DNA from: Acetobacterium malicum subsp. dehalogenans DSM 11527
GTDB lineage: Bacteria > Bacillota > Clostridia > Eubacteriales > Eubacteriaceae
Length of the DNA: 64,000 nt
Direction of reading: 5' to 3'
NCBI RefSeq assembly: GCF_000472665.1
Contig: NZ_AXAC01000005.1
Coordinates: forward strand, 111,103 to 175,102
The translations under genes were made by a program, and so were the position numbers. Shown here piece after piece: positions 16,635 to 24,584 of this stretch. Position 1 is the stretch's first letter. Every line of letters starts with the position of its first letter. The notes beneath the pieces were generated by a model. The model did no database searches. It saw only the letters and a list, made by a program, of their open reading frames with translations, and was not told the origin of the DNA.

Positions 16635-18320
16635 TTATTTTTTCTTGCGCCAGAAGGCCACATCTTTGCCATCCAGTTTCAGTTCAACCAGTTCATAACC
16701 GGCCCGTTTTCGTTCGTCAACGGTTTCCTGAAAGTCTTTTCGTTCATCATCATCCATGTTAGCCAGCATTTTTTCCTTGTCTGCACTGGTACTTTCGTAT
16801 ACCCGCCCCACAACTGATTCAGTCACTTCTTCTATTTCCTTCAACGGAATGCCGACATCATCTCGGGGTGTTCCACTGATCAGACTTTCAGCTTCTTTAC
16901 TGGTTTCTCGCATCAGTTGTTTGCGCCGATTGGCTTTGCGTTTTTCGTCTTCCAGATTCAGACGCTGCCAGACATTGAGCATTTCGTCTTCTGAAAACTC
17001 CACATCTTCCTCATCTTTACTTTTTACCCCGCTATCATAGGTGTTGGTTTCACTGCGCAAAACAAAGGGCTGGTCGAGGTCAGTCAATTTAAAACTTTCC
17101 ACAATTCGCAAATCTGATTCCGGTACCGGATGGGGCTCGCCATCGGGATCACTGAGGGATTTAGCCACCTTGTTGAGCTCCATTTCCCGCATTTGCAGAA
17201 TCAGTCGCTCTTTTTCAACGGCCAGTTTTTCCTCATAATATTTCTTGGTAAAGAATCCGGCATCATCACTATTGAGAATCTCTTCCATGTCGGCGGCTTC
17301 CAGTTCTTTATCACCCTTGACATAGGCGCCCACTTCCTGAATGTTGCTGATAATCTTAGTACTGCCATCATCAACCGGTTCCATAACCCGGGTTTCCTGA
17401 TTGTCATTTTTACTGATAATAATTTCTTCGGTTTCGGTCCCGATTTCAGAATCCACCCCATCAAGAGCAGCTGGAATCAGTCTGGTTTCAAAGTTATCCC
17501 GAGCACCAATACTTTCATTTGAGTTATAGCCTTCTGTCGGAATGACAATCGTGGCGTTTTCATCCCGATCACCGCGAATACCGCCGGTAGCGGCCATATC
17601 CCGATAGTAATCTTCGATATCTTCCGGTTCATCATAACCTTCCTGATAACTATTCTGGATTGAAACACCGTCAAATCCATGATCTTCATCATCGCCAAAA
17701 ATACCCTCATCTTCGCCATGATCATTTCGTTCATCCTGCATAATTGAGGCTTTTTTGTTCATTACATATTGAATAAACCCGATTAAACCAATGATAGTGA
17801 CAATATTTCCAACCGTAACACCGGCGACCGATCCATAAAGACTCATGACCAAGGGTACATAGGGAACTGGAATGGGCAGATTAATTCCTAAAAACCATAA
17901 CAGTGTATTGGGCTGAATCAGTGAGTATAGAGGACTTAGTCCCTGGGTGATCTGTTCGCCAAAGGCCGCTGGTAAAATATCGATGACCCCCTGGGCAACC
18001 GGCATGTGACCGCCATTAATAAAGATCACCACAAAATTTGCGGTAATCCCAACCGCCATCAGAATAACCCAGAAGTCATCAAGATTAAACACCAGCATGA
18101 CTAATATCAGGATATAGCTGGCAAAGTTGACAATCTCCAGGTAGGGTTCAACCAGTGAAATACCACCAGTGTATATGTATAGATGCAAGGCAATTTGCAA
18201 CACCAACCCTAAAATTCCTACAGGTAACAAGGAAATTTTTCTGACTTTGAAGCCACTCAGGCTTCCTCTTCGAATTTTTCCAATTAAAAAACCTAAAATA
18301 ATCGCAATTAGTATTAACAT
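16635..18320 (-). CDS. DUF5317-domain membrane protein with long acidic cytoplasmic tail
   Basis: 561 residues. The N-terminal about 200 residues resemble the DUF5317 membrane family: five to six hydrophobic helices, the family-like loop NGGHMPV near residue 103, and a last helix near 170-190. The remaining about 360 residues are soluble, very acidic and low in complexity (for example GDDEDHG, YDEPEDIEDYYRD), with a charged helical stretch around 370-400 and a basic end. Ordinary DUF5317 proteins are roughly half this size. Function unknown; a membrane-anchored scaffold is possible. It has its own promoter and ends before secA. Confidence 0.7.
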   Translation of the reverse strand: MLILIAIILGFLIGKIRRGSLSGFKVRKISLLPVGILGLVLQIALHLYIYTGGISLVEPYLEIVNFASYILILVMLVFNLDDFWVILMAVGITANFVVIFINGGHMPVAQGVIDILPAAFGEQITQGLSPLYSLIQPNTLLWFLGINLPIPVPYVPLVMSLYGSVAGVTVGNIVTIIGLIGFIQYVMNKKASIMQDERNDHGEDEGIFGDDEDHGFDGVSIQNSYQEGYDEPEDIEDYYRDMAATGGIRGDRDENATIVIPTEGYNSNESIGARDNFETRLIPAALDGVDSEIGTETEEIIISKNDNQETRVMEPVDDGSTKIISNIQEVGAYVKGDKELEAADMEEILNSDDAGFFTKKYYEEKLAVEKERLILQMREMELNKVAKSLSDPDGEPHPVPESDLRIVESFKLTDLDQPFVLRSETNTYDSGVKSKDEEDVEFSEDEMLNVWQRLNLEDEKRKANRRKQLMRETSKEAESLISGTPRDDVGIPLKEIEEVTESVVGRVYESTSADKEKMLANMDDDERKDFQETVDERKRAGYELVELKLDGKDVAFWRKKK

Positions 18321-18407
18321 ATTTGTTTTAACCCCACTATTTATTTATAATCATTTCTTAGGTGTTATCATCTCTATCGATGCTTAGATAATAATGCATA
18401 TAGATCT

Positions 18408-18436
18408 ATTTTAAAACAAAAGAAAAGTTCTGTCAA
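18408..18436 (-). promoter_or_regulatory. Promoter of the DUF5317 gene
   Basis: TTGACA (18431-18436) and TAAAAT (18408-18413) with 17-base spacing on the minus strand, about 90 bases before the ATG. Confidence 0.65.
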
Positions 18437-18496
18437 AACTTTATGCCTAAATAATGTATAAATTTGAAAATAAATTGAATTTATAAAATACAATCA

Positions 18497-18533
18497 TCAA
18501 AAACACCCCTTAAAACTATTATTCAAGGGGTGT
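18497..18533 (-). terminator. Terminator of hpf
   Basis: ACACCCCTT / AAGGGGTGT stem with 13-base loop; on the minus strand it is followed by TTTTTG. It lies 35 bases after the hpf stop. Confidence 0.85.
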
Positions 18534-18567
18534 CTGTTGTTCTTTTCAGTTTTTTCTTAAGAAAGTT

Positions 18568-19098
18568 TTAGAAAGTAGGCTCGATCAAACCATAATTTCC
18601 GTCTTTTCTCATGTAAACAACATTGACATCATCGGTATCTCCATTGAGAAATACGAAGAAATCATGTCCAAGCAATTCCATTTGCAAGGTTGCTTCATCG
18701 ACATTCATGGGTTTGACTGCAAATTTTTTGGTTCGAACTACTTTAGGCTGGAAAACATCGTCTTCAATTGCTTCGATCCCTTCCAGGTTGAATTTGGCAG
18801 TTTCATCCTGATTGCGTTTCTGTAATTTGGTTTTATGTTTTCTGAGCTGACCTTCAAGTTTATTAACAACATCCTCAATCGATGTCACCATATCCTCTGA
18901 TCTTTCTTCTGCTCTTAAAATGGTTTTTCCCACAGGAATGGTTACTTCCAGCATCTGGTAATTTTTTTCTTTGCTGAAGGTGGCATACACTTCTGTCTCC
19001 TGACCAAAGTAACGATCAAATTTCCCAAGTTTCTTTTTTAACGTTTCTTTTAAACCTTCTGATACATGCATATTTTTTCCGTAAATTGTGAATCTCAT
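18568..19098 (-). CDS. hpf: Ribosome hibernation promoting factor, long form
   Basis: Dimerizes 70S ribosomes into inactive 100S particles in stationary phase. 176 residues, the length of long HPF: N-terminal ribosome-binding domain (about 1-100, MRFTIYGKNMHVSEGLKETL) and a C-terminal dimerization domain ending with FFVFLNGDTDDVNVVYMRKDGNYGLIEP. The ATG at 19098 with AAAGGAG upstream is chosen over a codon 18 bases earlier. A promoter at 19171-19200 serves it directly, and a raiA-type RNA lies just upstream in the same orientation. Confidence 0.95.
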   Translation of the reverse strand: MRFTIYGKNMHVSEGLKETLKKKLGKFDRYFGQETEVYATFSKEKNYQMLEVTIPVGKTILRAEERSEDMVTSIEDVVNKLEGQLRKHKTKLQKRNQDETAKFNLEGIEAIEDDVFQPKVVRTKKFAVKPMNVDEATLQMELLGHDFFVFLNGDTDDVNVVYMRKDGNYGLIEPTF

Positions 19099-19170
19099 AA
19101 CGACAACTCCTTTCAAAAGGTCAACCTTACTCGTTTACACTCATAATATAGTGCTTTTGAGTATATTTCT

Positions 19171-19200
19171 ATTATACCCAATCCAATCCCCTTTAGTCAA
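19171..19200 (-). promoter_or_regulatory. Promoter of hpf
   Basis: TTGACT (19195-19200) and TATAAT (19171-19176), 18-base spacing, minus strand. It lies between the end of the upstream RNA and the hpf start. Confidence 0.75.
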
Positions 19201-19257
19201 AATCATTTGTGTCAAATTCTTGTCACAAAATATCATCTAAAAAGGGAACCTCATTTT

Positions 19258-19466
19258 AAAAAAGCTGTCTCAGTTGACCTGGTCTTTTCCCCCACACTCG
19301 CCAGCTGGAAGTTTAGCTCAGTGTTCGCATCACAACTCCTTCTCTCGGTGTACCCGGCTGGACTTACTTCTAAGACGCACCATGATCAACAACTCTCTAT
19401 TGAATTGTCTTACGTGGATCGCTTCGCCTGCATCTGGCATCGACTTTCAACCACAAACCTGAGACA
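19258..19466 (-). ncRNA. raiA-motif non-coding RNA
   Basis: A 209-base transcription unit with no ORF, with its own consensus promoter and ending in a GACAGC-TTTTTT tract. The 5' GTTGTCTCAGGTT and 3' AACTGAGACAGC pair to close the molecule, and the interior is GC-balanced and structured. It lies immediately upstream of hpf (raiA) on the same strand, the defining location of the raiA motif RNA described in Firmicutes and Actinobacteria, which has been linked to sporulation and aggregation in Clostridium acetobutylicum. Identity rests on position, size and architecture, not on a covariance model search; 6S RNA is the main alternative. Confidence 0.75.
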
Positions 19467-19472
19467 ACGTCT

Positions 19473-19502
19473 ATTATAAGATCACGATCCGTAAAATGTC
19501 AA
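19473..19502 (-). promoter_or_regulatory. Promoter of the raiA RNA
   Basis: Perfect TTGACA (19497-19502) and TATAAT (19473-19478) hexamers with 18-base spacing on the minus strand, predicting a start near 19466. Confidence 0.85.
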
Positions 19503-19587
19503 GGGAAATCAAACCATCACGGATCAGGACTATTCCATTTGATGCCTTTTATGCTATAATAGACGAAATAAACTTTCGGAGGTTTTC

Positions 19588-21051
19588 ATGTTATTGGGCA
19601 TTACCGTAATCTTTACTGCGATTTTTTTCATCATAAATATAACCTTGACATTCACGATAATTTTTCTGGAGCGAAAAAACCCTCAAAGCACCTATGCCTG
19701 GTTATTATTTTTATGGATGGTTCCCATAATCGGTTTTTTATTTTACATCCTGTTCTCCCAGAATTTAACCAAACGCAAAATTTTCCGGTACAATACACCA
19801 GAGAATATTCAGTATCACCATTTATTAAGACAACAGCAACGGTCGCTATCCCGGATTATTACCATTGATCCGGACAGCCCCATCGAAAAATATCGTCATT
19901 CCATTGAATTCCATTTAAATGTCAGTGAATCTCTTTATACGAACAATAATACGGTCGATATTTTCACCGATGGCTATCAGAAATTTGATGCTCTTTTTCA
20001 CGCCATGGAACAAGCCCAATCATCCATTCATGTGGAATACTATATTATTAAAAATGATACTCTGACAGCTAAACTTTTTGATGTGCTGACCCGAAAAGCC
20101 CTTGAAGGTATCGAGGTCAGGTTACTATTTGACGCCATGGGCGGCCGCTATCTTCCCTCTTCTCTCCTCGATGGCTTTGAATCCGCGGGCGGAAAAATCG
20201 GCGTTTTTTTTCCATCCCGTTTCAAGATGCTAAACCTTCGGGTTAATTACCGGAACCACCGCAAGATTGTCGTCATCGATGGGGTTACCGGGTTTGTCGG
20301 TGGATTTAACATTGGCAATGAATATCTGGGGCTGGAGAAAAAAATGGGTTACTGGCGGGATACCCATTTAAAAATAGTCGGTTCAGCCGCCTATGAATTG
20401 CAGCATCGCTTTCTGCTCGACTGGCGCGCCAGTTCTAATGAAGAGCTGCTTATTGATGACACCAAACTCAATCACTACTTTCCCACCATTCCGCAAAAAT
20501 CCGGAGCCGGCATCCAGATTGTCTCCAGCGGTCCGGACAACATCAACCAACAGATTAAGCAGGGCTTCCTGCGGATGATCAATACCGCTGAGGACTATAT
20601 TCTGATTCAGTCGCCCTATTTTGTACCCGACGAAAGTATTCTGGAGGCTCTGAAAATCGCCCTGTTATCCGGTATTGACGTCCGGATTATGATCCCCAAC
20701 AAGCCGGATCATATCTTTATCTACTGGGTCACCCTGGCTTATGTGGGCGAGCTGATTGAATATGGTGCCAAAATTTTTATCTATGAAAATGGCTTCCTCC
20801 ATGCTAAAACCATTGTCGTGGACGATTCGGTCTGTTCGGTGGGATCTTGCAACTTTGATATTCGCAGCTTCCGGCTGAATTTCGAAACTAACGCCTTTAT
20901 TTATGACCGTAAGGTTGCCACTAAGCTTAAAAATATCTTTGTTGAAGATATTAAAAAATGCACTTATTATAACAAAGAACTCTATCGCAACCGCAGCCGA
21001 CGGGTTAAGATCAGAGAATCAATATCCCGGCTATTTTCGCCGTTGCTGTAA
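19588..21051 (+). CDS. cls: Cardiolipin synthase (phospholipase D family)
   Basis: Condenses two phosphatidylglycerols to cardiolipin and glycerol at the membrane. 487 residues: two N-terminal transmembrane helices, then two PLD domains with HKD motifs HRKIVVIDG (about residues 226-234) and HAKTIVVDD (about 407-415) followed by GSCNFDIRS. Length and layout match bacterial Cls. ATG preceded by CGGAGG; a TATAAT lies at 19555-19560 with no good -35. It is divergent from the raiA RNA and ends in a long terminator. Confidence 0.93.
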   Translation: MLLGITVIFTAIFFIINITLTFTIIFLERKNPQSTYAWLLFLWMVPIIGFLFYILFSQNLTKRKIFRYNTPENIQYHHLLRQQQRSLSRIITIDPDSPIEKYRHSIEFHLNVSESLYTNNNTVDIFTDGYQKFDALFHAMEQAQSSIHVEYYIIKNDTLTAKLFDVLTRKALEGIEVRLLFDAMGGRYLPSSLLDGFESAGGKIGVFFPSRFKMLNLRVNYRNHRKIVVIDGVTGFVGGFNIGNEYLGLEKKMGYWRDTHLKIVGSAAYELQHRFLLDWRASSNEELLIDDTKLNHYFPTIPQKSGAGIQIVSSGPDNINQQIKQGFLRMINTAEDYILIQSPYFVPDESILEALKIALLSGIDVRIMIPNKPDHIFIYWVTLAYVGELIEYGAKIFIYENGFLHAKTIVVDDSVCSVGSCNFDIRSFRLNFETNAFIYDRKVATKLKNIFVEDIKKCTYYNKELYRNRSRRVKIRESISRLFSPLL

Positions 21052-21071
21052 TTTACACCGCATTCCAATCG

Positions 21072-21123
21072 AACCTGGATGCAATCAATTTGAAATCATC
21101 TTGATTGTATCAAGGTTTTTTTT
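21072..21123 (+). terminator. Terminator of cls
   Basis: Seventeen-base arms (AACCTGGATGCAATCAA and its near complement, two imperfect pairs) followed by eight T. Confidence 0.85.
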
Positions 21124-21141
21124 GATTATTTTAAAAAAAGA

Positions 21142-21171
21142 TTGACCGCACAATACTATGTGTTGTATAGT
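21142..21171 (+). promoter_or_regulatory. Promoter of the PadR operon
   Basis: TTGACC (21142-21147) and TATAGT (21166-21171), 18-base spacing. Most of it is covered by the adjacent inverted repeat. Confidence 0.6.
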
Positions 21172-21179
21172 ATTGTGCG
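21147..21179. promoter_or_regulatory. PadR-type operator, 13-bp inverted repeat
   Basis: Perfect arms CGCACAATACTAT and ATAGTATTGTGCG separated by 7 bases. The repeat spans from the -35 to just past the -10 and ends 15 bases before the PadR gene, so autorepression is expected. Confidence 0.8.
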
Positions 21180-21194
21180 AGGGGAGGTATCTAA

Positions 21195-21521
21195 ATGGAT
21201 ATACAATTAAAACGCGGTCTACTAGAGATCTGTGTACTGACCGTTCTCAATCGTGGTGATTCTTATGGTTATCAGATCATCAAAGATGTGAGTCCGTATA
21301 TCGAAATTTCCGAATCGACACTTTATCCGATTTTAAAAAGACTGGAGACAAATCAAAGTGTGGTGGTGAACTCGGTGGAACATAACGGTAGACTTCGAAA
21401 ATACTACAAAATAACCGCAACCGGTCGTAATCGAATTGTTGATTTTCTGGATAATTGGAAAGAGGTTATGACGGTTTATAATTTTATTACAGAAGAAATG
21501 AGGTGTTATACAGATGAATAA
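21195..21521 (+). CDS. PadR family transcriptional regulator
   Basis: 108-residue winged-helix regulator of the short PadR class: LKRGLLEICVLTVLNRGDSYGYQI and SESTLYPILKRLE form the DNA-binding region, followed by the wing RLRKYYKITATGR and one dimerization helix. ATG with GGGGAGG upstream. It is the first gene of a three-gene operon with DUF1700 and DUF4097 proteins, an arrangement common in Firmicutes. It probably represses its own operon through the inverted repeat over the promoter; the inducer is not known. Confidence 0.93.
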   Translation: MDIQLKRGLLEICVLTVLNRGDSYGYQIIKDVSPYIEISESTLYPILKRLETNQSVVVNSVEHNGRLRKYYKITATGRNRIVDFLDNWKEVMTVYNFITEEMRCYTDE

Positions 21522-22104
21522 AACAGAATTTTTATTAAGTCTGGAGAAAAAACTTGTTGCGCTCCCCCGCCATGAAATTGAAGTAACCCAAGGGTTTTAT
21601 TCTGAAATGATTGATGACCGGATCGAAGATGGCATGCAAGAAGAAGATGCGGTGGCTGCCATCGGCGATGTTGATGCTATCGTCCAGAACACCCTGCTGG
21701 AGCTACCCCTACCGACTCTGATGAAAGCCAAGATCCAACCAAAAGCCGGATTGAAGCTGTGGGAAATCGTCCTGATGGTGCTCGGATTTCCACTCTGGTT
21801 CCCCTTGGTATTAGCTTTTTTTATCGTGATTCTTGCCGTTTATGTATCCGTTTGGGCGGTTATTATTTCCCTCTATGCGTCAGTTGCCGCTTTTGCACTT
21901 AGTGGTGTGGCCGGGATTGTCAGCCTCTTATTTGCCCAAAGCTTCGCCGCCGGTCTGTTAATGTTTGGTTTATCGCTAATTTGCATCGGAATCGCAGTGC
22001 TTGCTTTTTTCGGAGTCACAAAATTATCATCCTGGCTGATCGGTCTGACCAGGAGATTTCTCCGTTGGGTTAAATCATTGTTTCTCGAAAAGGAGGTCGT
22101 TTAA
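21514..22104 (+). CDS. DUF1700 membrane protein
   Basis: 196 residues. The N-terminal cytoplasmic part (MNKTEFLLSLEKKL, then EDAVAAIGDVDAIVQ) is the DUF1700 signature, an extracytoplasmic-regulator-like helical domain, followed by three to four transmembrane helices (about 83-175) and a short basic tail. It overlaps the PadR gene by 8 bases, indicating coupled translation. Likely to work with the DUF4097 protein at the membrane; mechanism unknown. Confidence 0.88.
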   Translation: MNKTEFLLSLEKKLVALPRHEIEVTQGFYSEMIDDRIEDGMQEEDAVAAIGDVDAIVQNTLLELPLPTLMKAKIQPKAGLKLWEIVLMVLGFPLWFPLVLAFFIVILAVYVSVWAVIISLYASVAAFALSGVAGIVSLLFAQSFAAGLLMFGLSLICIGIAVLAFFGVTKLSSWLIGLTRRFLRWVKSLFLEKEVV

Positions 22105-23052
22105 ATGCAATCAAACAAAAAAATAATAATGCTGGTCGCCGGTGGTTTGATTATCCTTGGTTTCGTCATTGCCTTGCTGGCGTTTGCTCTGGCTGGTTTT
22201 AACTGGAATTCGTTTAACACCAGTCTGCCTGACGAGGAAACAAGCTACAGCTATGATCTGGCCAGTGTTTCTGGCTTGACTATCAGCGAACTCGATGCGG
22301 ATGTCATCATTGTCGGAACCGACGAAGACAAAATCAAAATAACTTGCTATGAAAACAAAAAAGATGCCTACACCATCCAACTCCAGGCCAACGGTAATCT
22401 GAATATCAAGCGTTCCCTTTACAAACACTGGTATGAATACATTGGTTTTAATATCAGCAATCAAAAAAGAACGTTGACTGTTGCTGTTCCTAAAAAATTC
22501 GCCGGTGAAATGGAAGCTGCCACCATGAGCGGGAATCTTGATCTGACCAACTTCGATGGCTTAGCTGCCATTAATACCAGTACTGCAAGTGGACAGATCA
22601 CCCTTAAAAATGTGACTACCAATAACCATCTCAATGCGTCTACACTGAGTGGCAATTTCGATCTTGACAATCTCCGTACCGACAAGGACATGGAGATTGG
22701 AACATCCAGCGGCGAAATCCAATTCAACGACGGAAAAATTGCTGGTAATATGTCAATATCTTCACTCAGCAGCAATATTGACTTAGTTGATACCAGTATC
22801 AATGGCGACGTCTCTATTGGAAACAGCAGTGGTAATGTGAACCTTAATAAACTTGCCGCCAATAATCTTTCCATCACTACCCTCAGCGGTAATGTTCGGG
22901 GAAGCATTCTCGGTGATCCTGGCAATTATACGATCACTGCTGACAGCCTTAGTGGCACAATTGATATTCCCCGATCCGGAAATGGCAAGAATACTTTTGA
23001 CATTTCAACCAGCAGTGGTAATATTGATATTGAATTCACCGCCGCCAACTAA
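22105..23052 (+). CDS. DUF4097 putative adhesin-like beta-repeat protein
   Basis: 315 residues: one N-terminal transmembrane anchor (about residues 7-30), then an extracellular domain built of short repeated strands, each about 17-20 residues and marked by S-S/L-SG-N/E/T-I-D patterns (for example TLSGNFDL, TSSGEIQF, LSGNVRG). This is the DUF4097 right-handed beta-helix-like fold. It starts one base after the DUF1700 stop with AAAGGAGGTCG upstream. In B. subtilis and Lactococcus related operons respond to envelope stress; a surface or envelope role is inferred. Confidence 0.85.
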   Translation: MQSNKKIIMLVAGGLIILGFVIALLAFALAGFNWNSFNTSLPDEETSYSYDLASVSGLTISELDADVIIVGTDEDKIKITCYENKKDAYTIQLQANGNLNIKRSLYKHWYEYIGFNISNQKRTLTVAVPKKFAGEMEAATMSGNLDLTNFDGLAAINTSTASGQITLKNVTTNNHLNASTLSGNFDLDNLRTDKDMEIGTSSGEIQFNDGKIAGNMSISSLSSNIDLVDTSINGDVSIGNSSGNVNLNKLAANNLSITTLSGNVRGSILGDPGNYTITADSLSGTIDIPRSGNGKNTFDISTSSGNIDIEFTAAN

Positions 23053-23066
23053 TCAGCTTCCTATTT

Positions 23067-23108
23067 AAAAGGGACTCACACAAATAAATCATTTGCGTGA
23101 GTCCCTTT
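23067..23108. terminator. Bidirectional terminator between DUF4097 and hydG
   Basis: Long stem with arms AAAGGGACTCACACAAAT and ATTTGCGTGAGTCCCTTT (one mismatch), A-run before and T-rich after, between convergent genes. Confidence 0.9.
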
Positions 23109-23114
23109 ATTATT

Positions 23115-24533
23115 TTAGAATCTAAAATCCCGTTTACCAGAATTAAGCTCCGTTAAATGGGCGGTGGCAATCCCGCGGACCTTATCGTTGGGAATCGCAG
23201 CCAGTTCCCGGGCTATGGTTTTTTCGCCATTTAACTTGGTCTCTGGGGCGGCATAATCTTCCAGATATTCTTTCAGGGTCATAATTGCGTTAGGCTGACA
23301 ACAGTTGGCAATCTGGCCGGATTTGACCAGTTGCATAAAGCGGTCACCGGTGCGCCCTTCCCGGTAACAGGCGGTACAGAAGCTGGGAATATGGCCCATT
23401 TCTAACAGCCAGTTGACAATTTCATCAAGTTTCCTCGTATCATTCAGTTCAAATTGAGCGGAGTTTTCTGCTTCCGGTTCGGGGGTATCATAACCACCGA
23501 CACTGGTACTGGAACCACCACTAATCTGCGATATGCCCAATTTCAGGACCCGCTCCCGGGACGCCTGGGACTCCCGGGTGGAAATGATCATCCCGGTATA
23601 AGGTACGGCAATGCGTAACACCGTGACGATTTTTTCAAAGATTTCATCGGAAATGGCATTGGAAAAATCGCCGGTGTCAATATCATCAGCCGGACAGATC
23701 CGCGGCACGGAGATGGTATGAGGACCCACTCCCATGGCGGCTTCCAGATGCTCGGCATGCATGAGCATCCCGACAAAATCGTAGCGGTACATGTTCAGGC
23801 CGAAGAGGACCCCAATCCCGACATCATCGATGCCACCTTCCATGGCCCGGTCCATGGCTTCGGTATGCCAGGCGTAATCGTGCTTGGGACCCGTAGGATG
23901 GAGCATTTCGTAATTTTCTTTATGATAGGTTTCCTGAAACAAGATGTAGGTGCCAATCCCCGCTTCTTTTAACTGTCGGTAGTCATCTACCGTCGTGGCC
24001 GCGATATTGACATTGACCCGACGGATATCGCCGTTTTTATGTTTAATGCTGTAAATGGTTTTAATGCTTTCTAAGATATATTCCAGGGGATTATTCTTAG
24101 GATCTTCGCCGGCTTCCAGCGCCAGCCGCTTATGGCCCATATCCTGCAGTGCGATGACCTCTTTGGCAATTTCTGCCTGGGTCAGTTTCTTGCGGCTGAT
24201 GTTTTTATTTTTGGCATGATAGGGACAGTAGATGCAGCCATTGACGCAATAATTTGACAAATAAAGAGGCGCAAACATGACAATGCGATTGCCATAAAAC
24301 TTGTTTTTGATCTCCATGGCCAGCTTTACCAGCTGCTCATTCTGTTCTTCCAGCTCGCAGGCCAGTAAAACGGCGGCCTCCCGATGGCTCAAACCCTTAT
24401 AGGTACGGGCTTTTTCAATGATCTCATTAATCATTGCGGCATTGGTTTTATTTGCTTCAGCATAGGCCAGGGTGTCCAGAATTTCCTGGTCATCAATAAA
24501 TTCAACAGCTTTCTTTGACATTACATTATACAT
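23115..24533 (-). CDS. hydG: [FeFe]-hydrogenase maturation radical SAM protein HydG (tyrosine lyase)
   Basis: Cleaves tyrosine to give the CO and CN ligands of the H-cluster. 472 residues. The radical SAM cluster motif CVNGCIYC (CX3CX2C) is near residue 95-102, and the HydG-specific C-terminal auxiliary cluster is visible as CTACYREGRTGDRFM with a CC in GQIANCCQPN. These C-terminal cysteines distinguish it from the thiamine enzyme ThiH. ATG preceded by TAGGAG. It follows hydE by about 50 bases in the same operon. Confidence 0.95.
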   Translation of the reverse strand: MYNVMSKKAVEFIDDQEILDTLAYAEANKTNAAMINEIIEKARTYKGLSHREAAVLLACELEEQNEQLVKLAMEIKNKFYGNRIVMFAPLYLSNYCVNGCIYCPYHAKNKNISRKKLTQAEIAKEVIALQDMGHKRLALEAGEDPKNNPLEYILESIKTIYSIKHKNGDIRRVNVNIAATTVDDYRQLKEAGIGTYILFQETYHKENYEMLHPTGPKHDYAWHTEAMDRAMEGGIDDVGIGVLFGLNMYRYDFVGMLMHAEHLEAAMGVGPHTISVPRICPADDIDTGDFSNAISDEIFEKIVTVLRIAVPYTGMIISTRESQASRERVLKLGISQISGGSSTSVGGYDTPEPEAENSAQFELNDTRKLDEIVNWLLEMGHIPSFCTACYREGRTGDRFMQLVKSGQIANCCQPNAIMTLKEYLEDYAAPETKLNGEKTIARELAAIPNDKVRGIATAHLTELNSGKRDFRF

Positions 24534-24584
24534 TTTACGCTCCTAAAGTTTTTATTTTGGTTTATTGAAACAAGTACCTGAATT

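Noticed and set aside
19207..19479. Plus-strand frames across the raiA RNA region
   Set aside because: No ribosome site, antisense to a transcript with strong promoter and terminator, and no recognisable protein.
23115..24533. Thiamine biosynthesis tyrosine lyase ThiH
   Set aside because: The C-terminal cluster cysteines and the hydE/TM1266 context identify HydG.
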